From: Mesorhizobium sp. WSM4904
GTDB taxonomy: Bacteria > Pseudomonadota > Alphaproteobacteria > Rhizobiales > Rhizobiaceae
Direction: 5' to 3'
Assembly: GCF_029674545.1 (NCBI RefSeq)
Contig: NZ_CP121354.1
Span: forward strand, 3,729,001 to 3,793,000
DNA length: 64,000 nucleotides
Shown here piece by piece: positions 8,235-16,596 of the stretch. Below the pieces are notes generated by a model. The model was given only the letters and a program-made list of their open reading frames with translations. It was not told where the DNA came from and did not search any database. A program made the translations under genes and the position numbers. Every line of letters begins with the position of its first letter. Position 1 is the first letter of the stretch.

Positions 8235-9512
8235 TCAGCCGGTCGCACCGCGCAGCAGCACGTTGAGGCCGATCGCCATCACCTTGGCCGATTCCACCAT
8301 GTCGGCGATGCCGACCCATTCGTCCGGCCGATGGGCAAGATCGAGAATGCCTGGGCCATAGGCGATGCAGTCGTAGATATGGCCGATGCGGGCGACGTGC
8401 TTCTGGTCGTAGGTGCCGGGCGAAATCACATAGTCGGGCTCGCGGTCGAAGACCTCCATGATGCCTTGTGCGACAGCCTTCACCACCGGTGCGTCGCGCT
8501 CCGTCATCAGCGGCAGAACTTCCATCAGGTCGCGGATCTCGTAGTCGAACTTCTTCCGCTCGCGCTTCAGCCGTTCGAGGATGCCCGTGACTTCGCCCTT
8601 GACGGCGGCGAGGTCCTCCTCGAGCAGGAAGCGGCGGTCGATGGTCAGCCGGCAGGAATCGGGAACATTGGGCGAGGGCAGGCCCGGCCTGAAATCCTCG
8701 GTCTGGCCGCCATGGATGGAATTGATGTTCATGGTCGAGCGCCGGGCGCCCTCGGGCACCACCGGCATGCGCGTCACCTTGCGGTCGAGCGCCGGGAACA
8801 GCTCGTCCTCGAAGGCCTGCAGCACGGCGCCCATATGGCGCACGGCGTTGTCGCCGAGGAACGGCATCGAACCATGCGCGATCTCGCCCTTGGTCTCGAT
8901 CTCGGCCCACCAGACGCCGCGATGGCCAAGGCAGATGCGATCCTTGTTGAGCGGCTCGGGAATGATGACGTGGTCGACCTTCGGCCTGGAGAAGTAGCCC
9001 AGCTTCGCCAGATGCGCGACGCCGCCGAAGCCGCCGGACTCCTCGTCGACGGTGCCTGAAATCTCGATGGCGCCGGAGAAGTCGGGATAGACCTCCATGA
9101 ACGCTTCCGCGGCGATGACGGAGGCGGCGAGCCCGCCTTTCATGTCGCAGGCGCCGCGGCCGTAAACCCGGCCGTCCTTCACCAGGCCGGCAAAGGGATC
9201 GACGGTCCAGCCTTCGCCCGCTTCGACCACGTCGATATGCGAATTGAAGTGCACGCAAGCACCGGGCGAGCGGCCGTCGAAACGGGCGACGACATTGACG
9301 CGCGGGTAGCGGTCGGTGTCGCCGGGCGTGCCCTCGGCGCGAATGAACTCGGCCTCGAAGCCGAGCTTTTCCAGCCGCGCGCCAAGATACTCGGCGCATG
9401 GCCGGTAGGCCTCGCCGGGGGGATTGACGGTCGGAAAGCGGATCAGGTCGGCGGCCAGCGCGACCAGGTCGTCGACCCGGTCGTCGACTGCCCGAAGGAG
9501 TCGTTCATTCAT
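8235..9512 (-). CDS. M20-family metallohydrolase (acetylornithine deacetylase/succinyl-diaminopimelate desuccinylase type)
   Basis: A 425-residue two-domain zinc hydrolase. The metal-site motifs are visible in order: FNSHIDVVEAGE, GRGACDMKGGLAAS, TVDEESGGFGG, and IPEPLNKDR. A dimerisation domain follows and a C-terminal HIYDCIAYGPG. Family members cleave amide bonds of N-acyl amino acids or small peptides. It is the first gene of the operon with a peptide-type ABC importer (116 bases to the binding-protein start), so it probably processes the imported compound in the cytoplasm. It is unlikely to be the biosynthetic ArgE/DapE. Start at MNERLL; the frame is open a further 12 codons. Confidence 0.85.
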   Translation of the reverse strand: MNERLLRAVDDRVDDLVALAADLIRFPTVNPPGEAYRPCAEYLGARLEKLGFEAEFIRAEGTPGDTDRYPRVNVVARFDGRSPGACVHFNSHIDVVEAGEGWTVDPFAGLVKDGRVYGRGACDMKGGLAASVIAAEAFMEVYPDFSGAIEISGTVDEESGGFGGVAHLAKLGYFSRPKVDHVIIPEPLNKDRICLGHRGVWWAEIETKGEIAHGSMPFLGDNAVRHMGAVLQAFEDELFPALDRKVTRMPVVPEGARRSTMNINSIHGGQTEDFRPGLPSPNVPDSCRLTIDRRFLLEEDLAAVKGEVTGILERLKRERKKFDYEIRDLMEVLPLMTERDAPVVKAVAQGIMEVFDREPDYVISPGTYDQKHVARIGHIYDCIAYGPGILDLAHRPDEWVGIADMVESAKVMAIGLNVLLRGATG

Positions 9513-9782
9513 CCGACGGATTGAAGAAGCAATGCCGCGGTTTTGCAAGCCGCCACTCGCTCACCGTCAAACAATAATCAGCCGAGCAATCATCCGTCAG
9601 GCTCAAAGGTTAAACCGTCGAGAGTGTGTGCCCTATCGGCAACCATGGCGGGAAAATCATTCAAATTCGCCGCATCGGATTGGCGGTTTCGTCAACGAGT
9701 GTGTGGTACTTAACGCACCTGCCGGCAAAATGATGGAAAAGAACCACGTGATGGCAAGGGGCAATCGAAGGGGTTTGATCGC

Positions 9783-10214
9783 ATGAAGAAGTCCGTTCTC
9801 ATGGCAGCCGTGCTGGCAACCGCGCTGCTTGGCACATCTTTTGCCGGCCGGGCGGCCTCGCTGGTCGCCAACATCGACGTTTCCACGCAGACGATGACCG
9901 TCAGCAAATATGGCCAGGTGCTCTACCGCTGGAACGTATCGACCGCGCGCAAGGGCTACTTCACGCCGCGCGGCAGCTACCGGCCGCAATGGACGGCGCG
10001 GATGTGGTACTCGCGCAAGTATGACAATTCGCCGATGCCGTATTCAGTGTTCTTCCACGGCGGCTACGCCATCCACGGCACCGGCGCGGTGAAATATCTC
10101 GGGCGGCCGGCCTCGCATGGTTGCGTGCGCCTGCACACGGCCAACGCCGCGACCTTCTACGCGATGGTCAGGGAAGTCGGCTACGGCAATACGCGGATCG
10201 TCGTGACGAACTGA
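9783..10214 (+). CDS. L,D-transpeptidase (YkuD family), periplasmic
   Basis: A 143-residue exported protein with a signal peptide (about residues 1-24, ending GRAAS). The YkuD catalytic motif is complete: His98 in YAIHGTG and Ser-His-Gly-Cys at 111-114 followed by VRLH, with Cys114 the nucleophile. Members make 3-3 peptidoglycan cross-links or attach proteins to peptidoglycan, and rhizobial genomes carry many paralogues. The protein is short, essentially the catalytic domain only. The 270 bases upstream hold no gene. Confidence 0.9.
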   Translation: MKKSVLMAAVLATALLGTSFAGRAASLVANIDVSTQTMTVSKYGQVLYRWNVSTARKGYFTPRGSYRPQWTARMWYSRKYDNSPMPYSVFFHGGYAIHGTGAVKYLGRPASHGCVRLHTANAATFYAMVREVGYGNTRIVVTN

Positions 10215-10230
10215 TCCGGTCTGGACAGTT

Positions 10231-10338
10231 GGTTAGGGCAGTTCATCGTTTCACGGAAACGCTGAACTGCCCTAACTATTTGTTTTCAAGCAATTCCGGA
10301 CGGAAAGCCGCCGCGCACTTTTCCTGGAATTGCTCTAA
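10231..10338. repeat. RIME-like palindromic intergenic repeat, family A copy 1
   Basis: Two hairpins in a row. The first pairs TTAGGGCAGTTCATCG with CGCTGAACTGCCCTAA; the second pairs AGCAATTCC with GGAATTGCT around GGACGGAAA. The second half is almost the same as 48280-48327, and the start of the first hairpin resembles 57629-57682. It sits between two converging genes and reaches to one base before the lpxXL stop, so it may serve as a two-way terminator. Confidence 0.8.
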
Positions 10339-10339
10339 A

Positions 10340-11332
10340 TTATTGGCCGGTTGTCTCTCTTGCATGCCCGCGCTTGCGCCGGCGGCCGCTCATCTCCCAG
10401 CGCTTGTGGAACCACATCCACTGTCCAGGATCCTCGCGCACCCAGCGCTCGACGACGTCGGCGAGCAGCTGGGTGGTGGCGTGGACGTCGACACTGCCGC
10501 CTCCGGTGCGCGGCAGCGTCAGCTTGTCTTCGATCTCGAGGCGGAACCGGTTTCCCGGCAACCTGACGCAGCGGGCCGGATAGACATCGCAGTCATAGTG
10601 GCGGGCGAGCATGCCCAGCACGGGATTGCTCTGGCAGGGGCGGCCGAAGAAGGTCGTTTCGACGCCGTTCGTGAATTTCTGGTCGACCAGCACGCCGATA
10701 TTGCCGCCGTTTTCCAGAATGGAGGCAAGGGCGAACGATGCGCCTGTCGAGGAGGGCAGCAAGCCTCCCATCGTCGAGCGGCGTGTCGAATGGATGTAGT
10801 CGGCGAGGTATGGATTGTTGGGCGGGCGAAACAGCGCCGTGATGTTCATGCCGAAGGTGGCGGCCGCCACCGGCAGCAGCTCGAAATTGCCGAGATGGCC
10901 CGTAAACAGGATATGCGGCTTCTTCTCGCCGGCGATCGCGACGAAATGGTCGATGCCGCGGACCTCGACCCGGCCCGGCTTGGTGGCGTTGGGATCGAAG
11001 TCGAACAAAGCATCGAGGAAGATATACTCGGCCGCCAGGCGAGCCATGTTGCCCCACATGTCGGACGCAATGGCCTCGATCTCGGCATCGCTCTTTTCCG
11101 GATAGGCGAGGCGCAGATTGTTGACCGCCACCCTATGCCGCCCGACCAGAGGCCCAATGCGGCGGGCGACGCGGTCGGCGAAGTTGAGCGCGCTGTCCGG
11201 CGGCAAAAGCCGCAGCAGGCCGATCATCGTCATGGCAAGCCGCGCGACCAGCCAGTGCTCCATCTGGCGCAGCCGCCGGCCGTAGCGGAACATGAAGTCC
11301 CGGCGGGCTTTCTTGAGCACCTTGCCGACCAT
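10340..11332 (-). CDS. lpxXL: very-long-chain lipid A acyltransferase LpxXL (HtrB/LpxL superfamily)
   Basis: A 330-residue lysophospholipid acyltransferase-family protein with one N-terminal membrane segment (LVARLAMTMIGLLRLLPP). The catalytic H-x4-E motif is present as GHLGNFE with His146 and Glu151. It should transfer the (omega-1)-hydroxylated very-long-chain acyl group from AcpXL to lipid A at the inner face of the cytoplasmic membrane. Six bases separate it from adh2XL, and it closes the acpXL-fabF2XL-fabF1XL-adh2XL cluster whose order matches Rhizobium and Sinorhizobium. The naming rests on that context. Confidence 0.88.
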   Translation of the reverse strand: MVGKVLKKARRDFMFRYGRRLRQMEHWLVARLAMTMIGLLRLLPPDSALNFADRVARRIGPLVGRHRVAVNNLRLAYPEKSDAEIEAIASDMWGNMARLAAEYIFLDALFDFDPNATKPGRVEVRGIDHFVAIAGEKKPHILFTGHLGNFELLPVAAATFGMNITALFRPPNNPYLADYIHSTRRSTMGGLLPSSTGASFALASILENGGNIGVLVDQKFTNGVETTFFGRPCQSNPVLGMLARHYDCDVYPARCVRLPGNRFRLEIEDKLTLPRTGGGSVDVHATTQLLADVVERWVREDPGQWMWFHKRWEMSGRRRKRGHARETTGQ

Positions 11333-11338
11333 CTTGTC

Positions 11339-12367
11339 CTAGGAAACGCGCAGGATGATCTTGCCGAAGACGTCGCGGCCTTCCATGCGCTTCAGCGCGG
11401 CGTCGATGTCGTCGAAGCCGACCTCGGTATCGATGACCGGGGCGACAAGGCCGGCCGCCATCTTCTGCATCGCATCGGCCATGTTCTCCATGCGGCAGCC
11501 GAAGGAGCCGAGCAGTTTCAGTTGTTGCTGGAAAAGCTGCATCAGGTTGACTTGCGTCGACACGCCGGACGTCGAGCCGCAGGTGACGAGACGCCCGCCA
11601 CGCTTCAAGGACAGCATCGAGCCGGCGAAGGTATCGGCGCCGACATGCTCGAACACGACATCGACGCCCTTCTTCTTCGTCAGCTTGCGCACGACGCCTT
11701 CGAAACGGTCCTCGCGGTAGTTGATAACATAGTCTGCGCCAAGCGCCTTCGCCTTGTCGATCTTGTCGTTCGAGCCGACTGTGGTGATGACCGTGCAGCC
11801 CATGCGCTTCGCCAGCTGGATGGCGGCGGTGCCGATGCCTGAGCCGCCGGCATGGACGAGGATGGTCTCGCCCGGTTCCAGCTTCGCATTGTCGAACAGC
11901 ATGTGCTCGACCGTGCCGAAGGTGACGGGCGCGACGGCGGCGCCGATTTCGGTGACCCCAGGGGGCGCGGGCACCAGGAGGCGGGCGGGCAGGTTGATCT
12001 TTTCCTGAGCGAAGCCGTCGAGATGAAAACCGTGGACGCCGGACACATGCTCGCAGAGATTGTCGCGGCCTTCCCGGCAGGCGCGGCAAAGCCCGCAGGT
12101 GCGCGCGCCATAAATCGACACCAACTGCCCCGGCAGAAGGTTGGAGACACCTGGTCCGACCGCCTCGACTTCACCGGAGGCCTCGGCGCCGACGACCAGC
12201 GGCAGCTTGCGCTTGGCGAAGGCCATGCCGCGCCAGCCCCAAACGTCGATGTGGTTGAGCGCCACCGCCCTTATGCGGAGCGTCACTTCGCCTAGCGATG
12301 GCGGCGGAGGAGGCAGCAGGTCCACCGTTTCAAGGCGGCGGTCCTCGATAAGTTGCAATGCGCGCAT
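11339..12367 (-). CDS. adh2XL: zinc-type alcohol dehydrogenase-like oxidoreductase of the very-long-chain lipid A cluster
   Basis: A 342-residue medium-chain dehydrogenase/reductase. The GroES-like N-terminal half has the structural-zinc cysteines CGLCRACREGRDNLC (about 97-111), and the Rossmann half has HAGGSGIGTAAIQLAKRMG. In rhizobia this gene always travels with acpXL, fabF1/2XL and lpxXL. Its exact step in making the 27-hydroxyoctacosanoate or similar chain is not settled; reduction of an enoyl or keto intermediate is likely. The start is ATG at 12367. Confidence 0.85.
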   Translation of the reverse strand: MRALQLIEDRRLETVDLLPPPPPSLGEVTLRIRAVALNHIDVWGWRGMAFAKRKLPLVVGAEASGEVEAVGPGVSNLLPGQLVSIYGARTCGLCRACREGRDNLCEHVSGVHGFHLDGFAQEKINLPARLLVPAPPGVTEIGAAVAPVTFGTVEHMLFDNAKLEPGETILVHAGGSGIGTAAIQLAKRMGCTVITTVGSNDKIDKAKALGADYVINYREDRFEGVVRKLTKKKGVDVVFEHVGADTFAGSMLSLKRGGRLVTCGSTSGVSTQVNLMQLFQQQLKLLGSFGCRMENMADAMQKMAAGLVAPVIDTEVGFDDIDAALKRMEGRDVFGKIILRVS

Positions 12368-12403
12368 TTGGCCTGTCGGTACTGTGGAAGCGGAAATGTC
12401 CGC

Positions 12404-12509
12404 TAAAGCGCGTCGCGCAGAAACGGATTCAGGCGTCGCGCTTTAGCTCTTTGTTTTGATGCATGTCGTTCTCCCAAAACCGCTGCGCACTTTTGGGCGA
12501 CATGCATTA
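12404..12509. repeat. RIME-like palindromic intergenic repeat, family B copy 1
   Basis: Two hairpins. TAAAGCGCGTCGCG pairs with the CGTCGCGCTTTA arm, and TGCATGTCG pairs with CGACATGCA around CCCAAAACCG...TTTTGGG. The right end runs into the stop codon of fabF1XL (12507-12509). A related copy lies at 22440-22524. It sits between adh2XL and fabF1XL inside an otherwise tight operon. Confidence 0.8.
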
Positions 12510-13778
12510 GACCGGTTCCCGCGCCATGACAAGGCAGGTGTTCTGGCCGCCGAAGCCGAAGGAATTCGACAGGACCGTGCCGACTTCGGCGCTGCGCTTC
12601 GCGTTCGGCACGACATCGAGCACGATTGCGGGATCGGGATTGTCGTAATTGATCGTCGGCGGAATGACGCTTTCGCGCATCGTCATCAGCGAGAATGCGG
12701 CCTCGACCGCGCCGGCGGCCGATAGCGTGTGGCCGATCATCGACTTGTTGGACGAGATCGGCATCGAGCCGATCCGCTCGCCGAAGACGGTCGACAGCGA
12801 CAGATGCTCCATCTTGTCGTTTTCCGGCGTCGAGGTGCCGTGAGCGTTGACGTAGTCGATCTCGTCTTCGCTGAGGCCCGCATCGGCAAGGGCGGCGCGC
12901 ACCGCTGCGATCGCCGGCGAAGCGTCGGGTTTGGAACGGGTGCGATGGAAATCGTCGGCCTTTTCACCACAGCCGCGCATGATGCCGAGGATGGTCGCGC
13001 CGCGGGCAAGGGCTGCCTCCAGCGACTCCAGCACCAGCGCGCCGGAGCCTTCCGCAAGGACGAAGCCGTCGCGGTCCTTGGAGAAGGGTTTTGACGCCTT
13101 CTCGGGAATGTCGTTGTGGGTGGAGAGCGCCGAGAGCAACGAGAAGCGGATCAGCGCCTCGGCCGTGGCTGAACCGTCGGCGCCGATCGACAGCGCCTTG
13201 TCGCACTCGCCGCGCCGGATCGCCTCGACGCCAAGCTGGATGGCAGTGGCGCCGGAAGCGCAAGCGGTCGACAGCGTGATCGGCAGGCCGCGCGTGCCGA
13301 AACGGTCGGCCAGGCGGTCGGCGATCGAGCCGAACTGCGTGGTCTCGAAGATGTCGAGCTCCTTCAACGCGCGAGCCACGCGCAGCAATCTCTCCGAACC
13401 GCTTTCCTTCTTGTCGGAATTATAGAGCGAGAAGCGGTCGGCCCAATCGAGCTCGACCGGCGGCGAGGCGAGAAACAGCGGTCCGCCGAAATCGCCGGAA
13501 TCGAGGCCTGCCTCCGACATCGCCTCCTGGGCCGCCGTCTCGGCCAGCTCGTAGGTGAGGGGACTCGCACCCTTGGAGCTCGACGGCAGAAAATCGACCA
13601 TGCCGGAGATGCGGGTGTTGAGGTGATCGACCGGAAAGCGGGTGATCGGATGGATGCCGGATCTGCCTGAGGTCAGCGCCGCCCAGTTATCGGTCTTGCC
13701 GACGCCCAGCGACGTGACGACGCCGATGCCGGTCACGGCAACGATCGGCCTGCCCATGTGATCGCGGAGATTGGCCAT
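12507..13778 (-). CDS. fabF1XL: 3-oxoacyl-ACP synthase FabF1XL (condensing enzyme for very-long-chain lipid A acyl group)
   Basis: A 423-residue KAS II-type ketosynthase with the complete catalytic triad. Cys173 lies in LSTACASGATAI, one His in NAHGTSTPENDKMEH, and the second in NKSMIGHTLSAAGAVE. It elongates AcpXL-bound chains toward C28. Seventeen bases separate it from fabF2XL upstream, so the pair is probably co-translated and may form a heterodimer. Its stop codon lies inside a palindromic repeat. Confidence 0.9.
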   Translation of the reverse strand: MANLRDHMGRPIVAVTGIGVVTSLGVGKTDNWAALTSGRSGIHPITRFPVDHLNTRISGMVDFLPSSSKGASPLTYELAETAAQEAMSEAGLDSGDFGGPLFLASPPVELDWADRFSLYNSDKKESGSERLLRVARALKELDIFETTQFGSIADRLADRFGTRGLPITLSTACASGATAIQLGVEAIRRGECDKALSIGADGSATAEALIRFSLLSALSTHNDIPEKASKPFSKDRDGFVLAEGSGALVLESLEAALARGATILGIMRGCGEKADDFHRTRSKPDASPAIAAVRAALADAGLSEDEIDYVNAHGTSTPENDKMEHLSLSTVFGERIGSMPISSNKSMIGHTLSAAGAVEAAFSLMTMRESVIPPTINYDNPDPAIVLDVVPNAKRSAEVGTVLSNSFGFGGQNTCLVMAREPV

Positions 13779-13795
13779 GTTTTTATTGCCTCGCT

Positions 13796-14983
13796 CTAAG
13801 CGGCTTTGATCAGCCCCAGGCCCTCGAATTGGTGATAGCCGATCGCCGTTGCAAGGACGGTCGTGGGGGCGCCTTCGAATGGCCGCTCGGCCGTGGCATC
13901 GAAGGCAGGATAACCGGCCTTGCGATCGACGGCGAGCGCGGCGAGCGCCACGGCGAAGGGGAACTGCGCTTCCTTCATGTGGCCAGTAAGCGTCGAGAAG
14001 GCGCGCACGGCAAGCGCCGGGTTGGCGTCGAGCGCCGCCTTTTCGGCCGCCGTGGCGGCATGGGCCCCCGAGGCGCCGGAAATGGTCAGCAACGCGCCAT
14101 CGGGCAGAGCCGCCTGCTTGAGCAGCGCGGCGATTTCGGCATTCAGCTCGCCGCGCCGGCGCCTGGCCCGGCCGGAAACCACGGGACCGAGCTCGGCGTA
14201 GATCTTGCGACCGCGGCTCATCGCGTGCTCGCGCTGTTCGAGCACAAGGAAGGCACCGCCCGAGCCGGTCACCACGCCGCCGCCTTCCGCCCCCTGCCGC
14301 TGCCAGACCGGCCTCCAGGGACCGCGGTGCAGATAGCCGGCGAGCTCGTAGCCCAGCAGCATGTCGGAATGTTCGGTCTGGAACGCGCCGCCGACCAGCA
14401 CATGCGTCGACTGGCCGGAACGGATGCGCGCGGCGGCCGTCTCGACGGCCGAGACGCCGGCGCCTTCCTCGCCCATGAAGGTGCGGGACGAGCCGGTGAC
14501 CTTGTGCACGATCGAGATGTTGCCGGCGAGCAGGTTCGAAAGCTGGGCGAGGAACAGCGTCGGCCGCAATTCGGTGGTCAGCTTCTCGTTGAGCAGCACG
14601 TCGCGGTCGTTGCGGCTCTCGGAAGCGGCGAGGATCGCGCCGTCGACGGCCTCGTCACGCTCGCCGCCGCCGGCCGCCACCACCATGTCCATGGTCGTGC
14701 TGAGCTCGTCATTGCCCTTGATGCCGGCATCGTCCAGCGCCAGGCCGGCAACATAGGTGCCAAGCCGCTGCCAGGTTTCCATCTGGCGCTGGTCGCCGCG
14801 CTTGGCGATCTGCAGGTTCCAGTCGATCTCGGGCAGGGGGTGGATGGTGTAGGGAGCGAAGCGGGTCGCATCGAGCACCGGCTCGATACCCGGCCGGGTC
14901 AGCTTCTGCCAATGCGCGTCCGGACCTTCTCCCAGCGAGGAGACAAGGCCGATGCCAGTGATGACGACGTCGTGGGAATTCAT
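13796..14983 (-). CDS. fabF2XL: ketosynthase-like FabF2XL lacking the catalytic cysteine
   Basis: A 395-residue thiolase-fold protein homologous to FabF. Where the active Cys should be (TACASG in the partner) it reads VTGSSRTFMGEEGAG (about 162-176), with no cysteine. The first catalytic His motif is also changed, to SGASGAHAATAAEKAAL. The second (LTGHMKEAQFPFAVALAAL) is kept. This resembles the chain-length-factor subunit of type II polyketide synthases, so I infer it is the non-condensing partner of FabF1XL. Naming comes from the acpXL cluster context. Confidence 0.82.
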   Translation of the reverse strand: MNSHDVVITGIGLVSSLGEGPDAHWQKLTRPGIEPVLDATRFAPYTIHPLPEIDWNLQIAKRGDQRQMETWQRLGTYVAGLALDDAGIKGNDELSTTMDMVVAAGGGERDEAVDGAILAASESRNDRDVLLNEKLTTELRPTLFLAQLSNLLAGNISIVHKVTGSSRTFMGEEGAGVSAVETAAARIRSGQSTHVLVGGAFQTEHSDMLLGYELAGYLHRGPWRPVWQRQGAEGGGVVTGSGGAFLVLEQREHAMSRGRKIYAELGPVVSGRARRRRGELNAEIAALLKQAALPDGALLTISGASGAHAATAAEKAALDANPALAVRAFSTLTGHMKEAQFPFAVALAALAVDRKAGYPAFDATAERPFEGAPTTVLATAIGYHQFEGLGLIKAA

Positions 14984-15020
14984 AGGCGGCCGTTGCGGGT
15001 CAGGTTGCTTCCGATTTTGC

Positions 15021-15068
15021 GCATGATCCTTTCCGAAAATCGTTGCCGATTTTCGGGGTCATGCGCTG
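15021..15068. repeat. RIME-like palindrome in the place normally held by fabZXL
   Basis: A near-perfect hairpin: GCGCATGATCC then TTTCCGAAAATCG, a four-base turn, CGATTTTCGG and GGTCATGCGC. It fills most of the 113-base gap between acpXL and fabF2XL. Sequences of this CATGATCC/CCGAAAA kind are common mobile palindromes in rhizobial genomes. Confidence 0.75.
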
Positions 15069-15096
15069 GGCACATCAAGACCACGCCCGGGCCGTC

Positions 15097-15378
15097 TCAG
15101 GCGGCCTTGGCCGCGACCAGCGCGTCGATCTTGGCGCAGAGGTTCTTCATGACGAAGTAGTCGTCGGTCGAGGCCTTGCCGTCATTGACCTCCTGCGTCC
15201 ACTTCTCAAGCGGCACCTTGATGCCGAATTCCTTGTCGATGGCAAAGACGATGTCGAGGAAATCGAGGCTGTCGATACCGAGATCGTCAATGGTGTGGCT
15301 TTCGGGCGTGATGGTGTCGATATCGATCTCGCTGGTGTCGGCAATGATCTTGGCGACTTTCTCGAACGTCGTGGACAA
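15097..15378 (-). CDS. acpXL: acyl carrier protein AcpXL for very-long-chain lipid A acyl groups
   Basis: A 93-residue acidic carrier protein. The 4'-phosphopantetheine attachment motif is [12 protein letters not shown], with the modified serine at about residue 37. The conserved AcpXL tail [28 protein letters not shown] separates it from the housekeeping AcpP. It carries the growing C28 hydroxy-acyl chain used by LpxXL. The apparent start codon is TTG at 15378, preceded by AGGAAG; no in-frame ATG lies nearby. It is the first gene of the cluster. Confidence 0.95.
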   Translation of the reverse strand: MSTTFEKVAKIIADTSEIDIDTITPESHTIDDLGIDSLDFLDIVFAIDKEFGIKVPLEKWTQEVNDGKASTDDYFVMKNLCAKIDALVAAKAA

Positions 15379-15506
15379 GGGCTCTTCCTTCGGTTGCGGG
15401 CGGAATCTGTCCGCATCTTGTTTGGGCGCTGTCTAATCGGTTTTTCCGGGCAGGAAAAGGCCGAATGCACGGCGCGCAGATGGGATGCCGGCTTTCGGAA
15501 CGCAAG

Positions 15507-15535
15507 AAGGGCCGCCGGTCGGCCCGGCGGCCCTT
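15507..15535 (-). terminator. GC-rich hairpin after slipin
   Basis: AAGGGCCGCCGG and CCGGCGGCCCTT pair perfectly (12 bp) around a five-base loop, 20 bases past the slipin stop. On the minus strand it is followed by only a weak T-rich stretch, so it may need help or act as an mRNA end stabiliser. Confidence 0.6.
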
Positions 15536-15555
15536 CCCGTTAACCTTAAGTCAGC

Positions 15556-16596
15556 TCAGCTCTCGCGGAGCTTGACCAGGTCGTTGAGCAGCCCGCCCGT
15601 ACCGTTATGGACGGTCAGGCGCTCGACCTTGCCGGCGATGGCTTCGAGAGCCACCTCGGCCTGCTTCTCGGCCGAAACCACCTGGTTGAGGATTTCGCGC
15701 ATCTCGCCCGGCAGGATGACATCCTTGAGCGCGATATCGCTGACCTCGAGGCCGATCGCGGCCATGTCGGCACGGACCTTGGCCGCCGCCTCCTCGTCGA
15801 CCGTCACCTTCTTGTCGAGGATCTGGTCGAGCGTGAGCGCGCCAAGCGTCTTGCGGAAGGCGTACTGCAGGGCGCGGTAGAGGGCTTCCGAGAAGTCCTT
15901 CACCGTGCTCACCGCCGTCACCGGATCGACGACCCGGTATTCGGCGACGATGTTGACGCGGATCGTCACGCGATCCTTGGTCAGCATTTCCTGCCCGGCG
16001 ACATCAAGCGACTGCCGCTTGAGGTCGACGACCTTCACCTGGACCATGCGCCCGACGTTCCAGAAGGCGTGCACGCCCGCGACAAGCGCGCGGGTGTAGA
16101 CGCCGTCCACGAACAGCAGCCCGACCTGGCCGTCCGTGACCGGATGGAGGAACATGTGTTCCGTCTTCCGGGCCTGGCCGATCCGGCGCATCAAGGCCGG
16201 ATCGACGGCCAGATCGGCCGCCGTGTCGACGGACGTCACCTTCCACGGGCCGGCATCCGTCCACAGCACGAGTTTGCGGTCCGGAGCAAGAACGGCATGG
16301 AGGACGCCGTCGCGCTCGATCACGGCAATGTCGGCGCGCCCGGTGCGAACGACCGTGAAGTGACGCGCGGCCACATCCGGGAGCTTGTCGAACAATGCCT
16401 TCTCGTATGCCGAAACGAATTCCGGGTTCTTCAGGTCGTGCCTGGAGACTTCCAGGTTGCCGCGCCGGTTAGCGAGCCAATGTTCGCCCGGCATCAGGAC
16501 AGCCTGGATCTCGCCCTTGTAGAGGGCGATGGCACGTTCGTTTTCCTTCACGAGGACGCGCTGGCGTCCAAGTAGCTTTTCGAGAATGGTCTTCAT
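15556..16596 (-). CDS. slipin / SPFH (Band-7, stomatin-like) protein
   Basis: A 346-residue protein. A divergent N-terminal region of about 150 residues (MKTILEKLLGRQRVLVKENERAIALYKGEI) precedes the SPFH domain. That domain has KRQSLDVAGQEMLTKDRVTI and the conserved end ALTLDQILDKK...VKDVILP-type segment, followed by a coiled tail (REILNQVVSAEKQAEVALEA). There is no obvious membrane helix. The start at 16596 follows an AGGAG ribosome site; the frame stays open to 16920 without a plausible start signal. The gene lies downstream of two tRNA-like elements on the same strand, an association worth testing. Slipins scaffold membrane-associated complexes; the client is unknown. Confidence 0.85.
   Translation of the reverse strand: MKTILEKLLGRQRVLVKENERAIALYKGEIQAVLMPGEHWLANRRGNLEVSRHDLKNPEFVSAYEKALFDKLPDVAARHFTVVRTGRADIAVIERDGVLHAVLAPDRKLVLWTDAGPWKVTSVDTAADLAVDPALMRRIGQARKTEHMFLHPVTDGQVGLLFVDGVYTRALVAGVHAFWNVGRMVQVKVVDLKRQSLDVAGQEMLTKDRVTIRVNIVAEYRVVDPVTAVSTVKDFSEALYRALQYAFRKTLGALTLDQILDKKVTVDEEAAAKVRADMAAIGLEVSDIALKDVILPGEMREILNQVVSAEKQAEVALEAIAGKVERLTVHNGTGGLLNDLVKLRES

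Noticed and set aside
6640..9399. One large 919-residue protein joining the M20 and binding-protein regions
   Set aside because: The N-terminal part is the wrong frame through the M20 gene; the signal peptide and ribosome site mark the true start at 8118.
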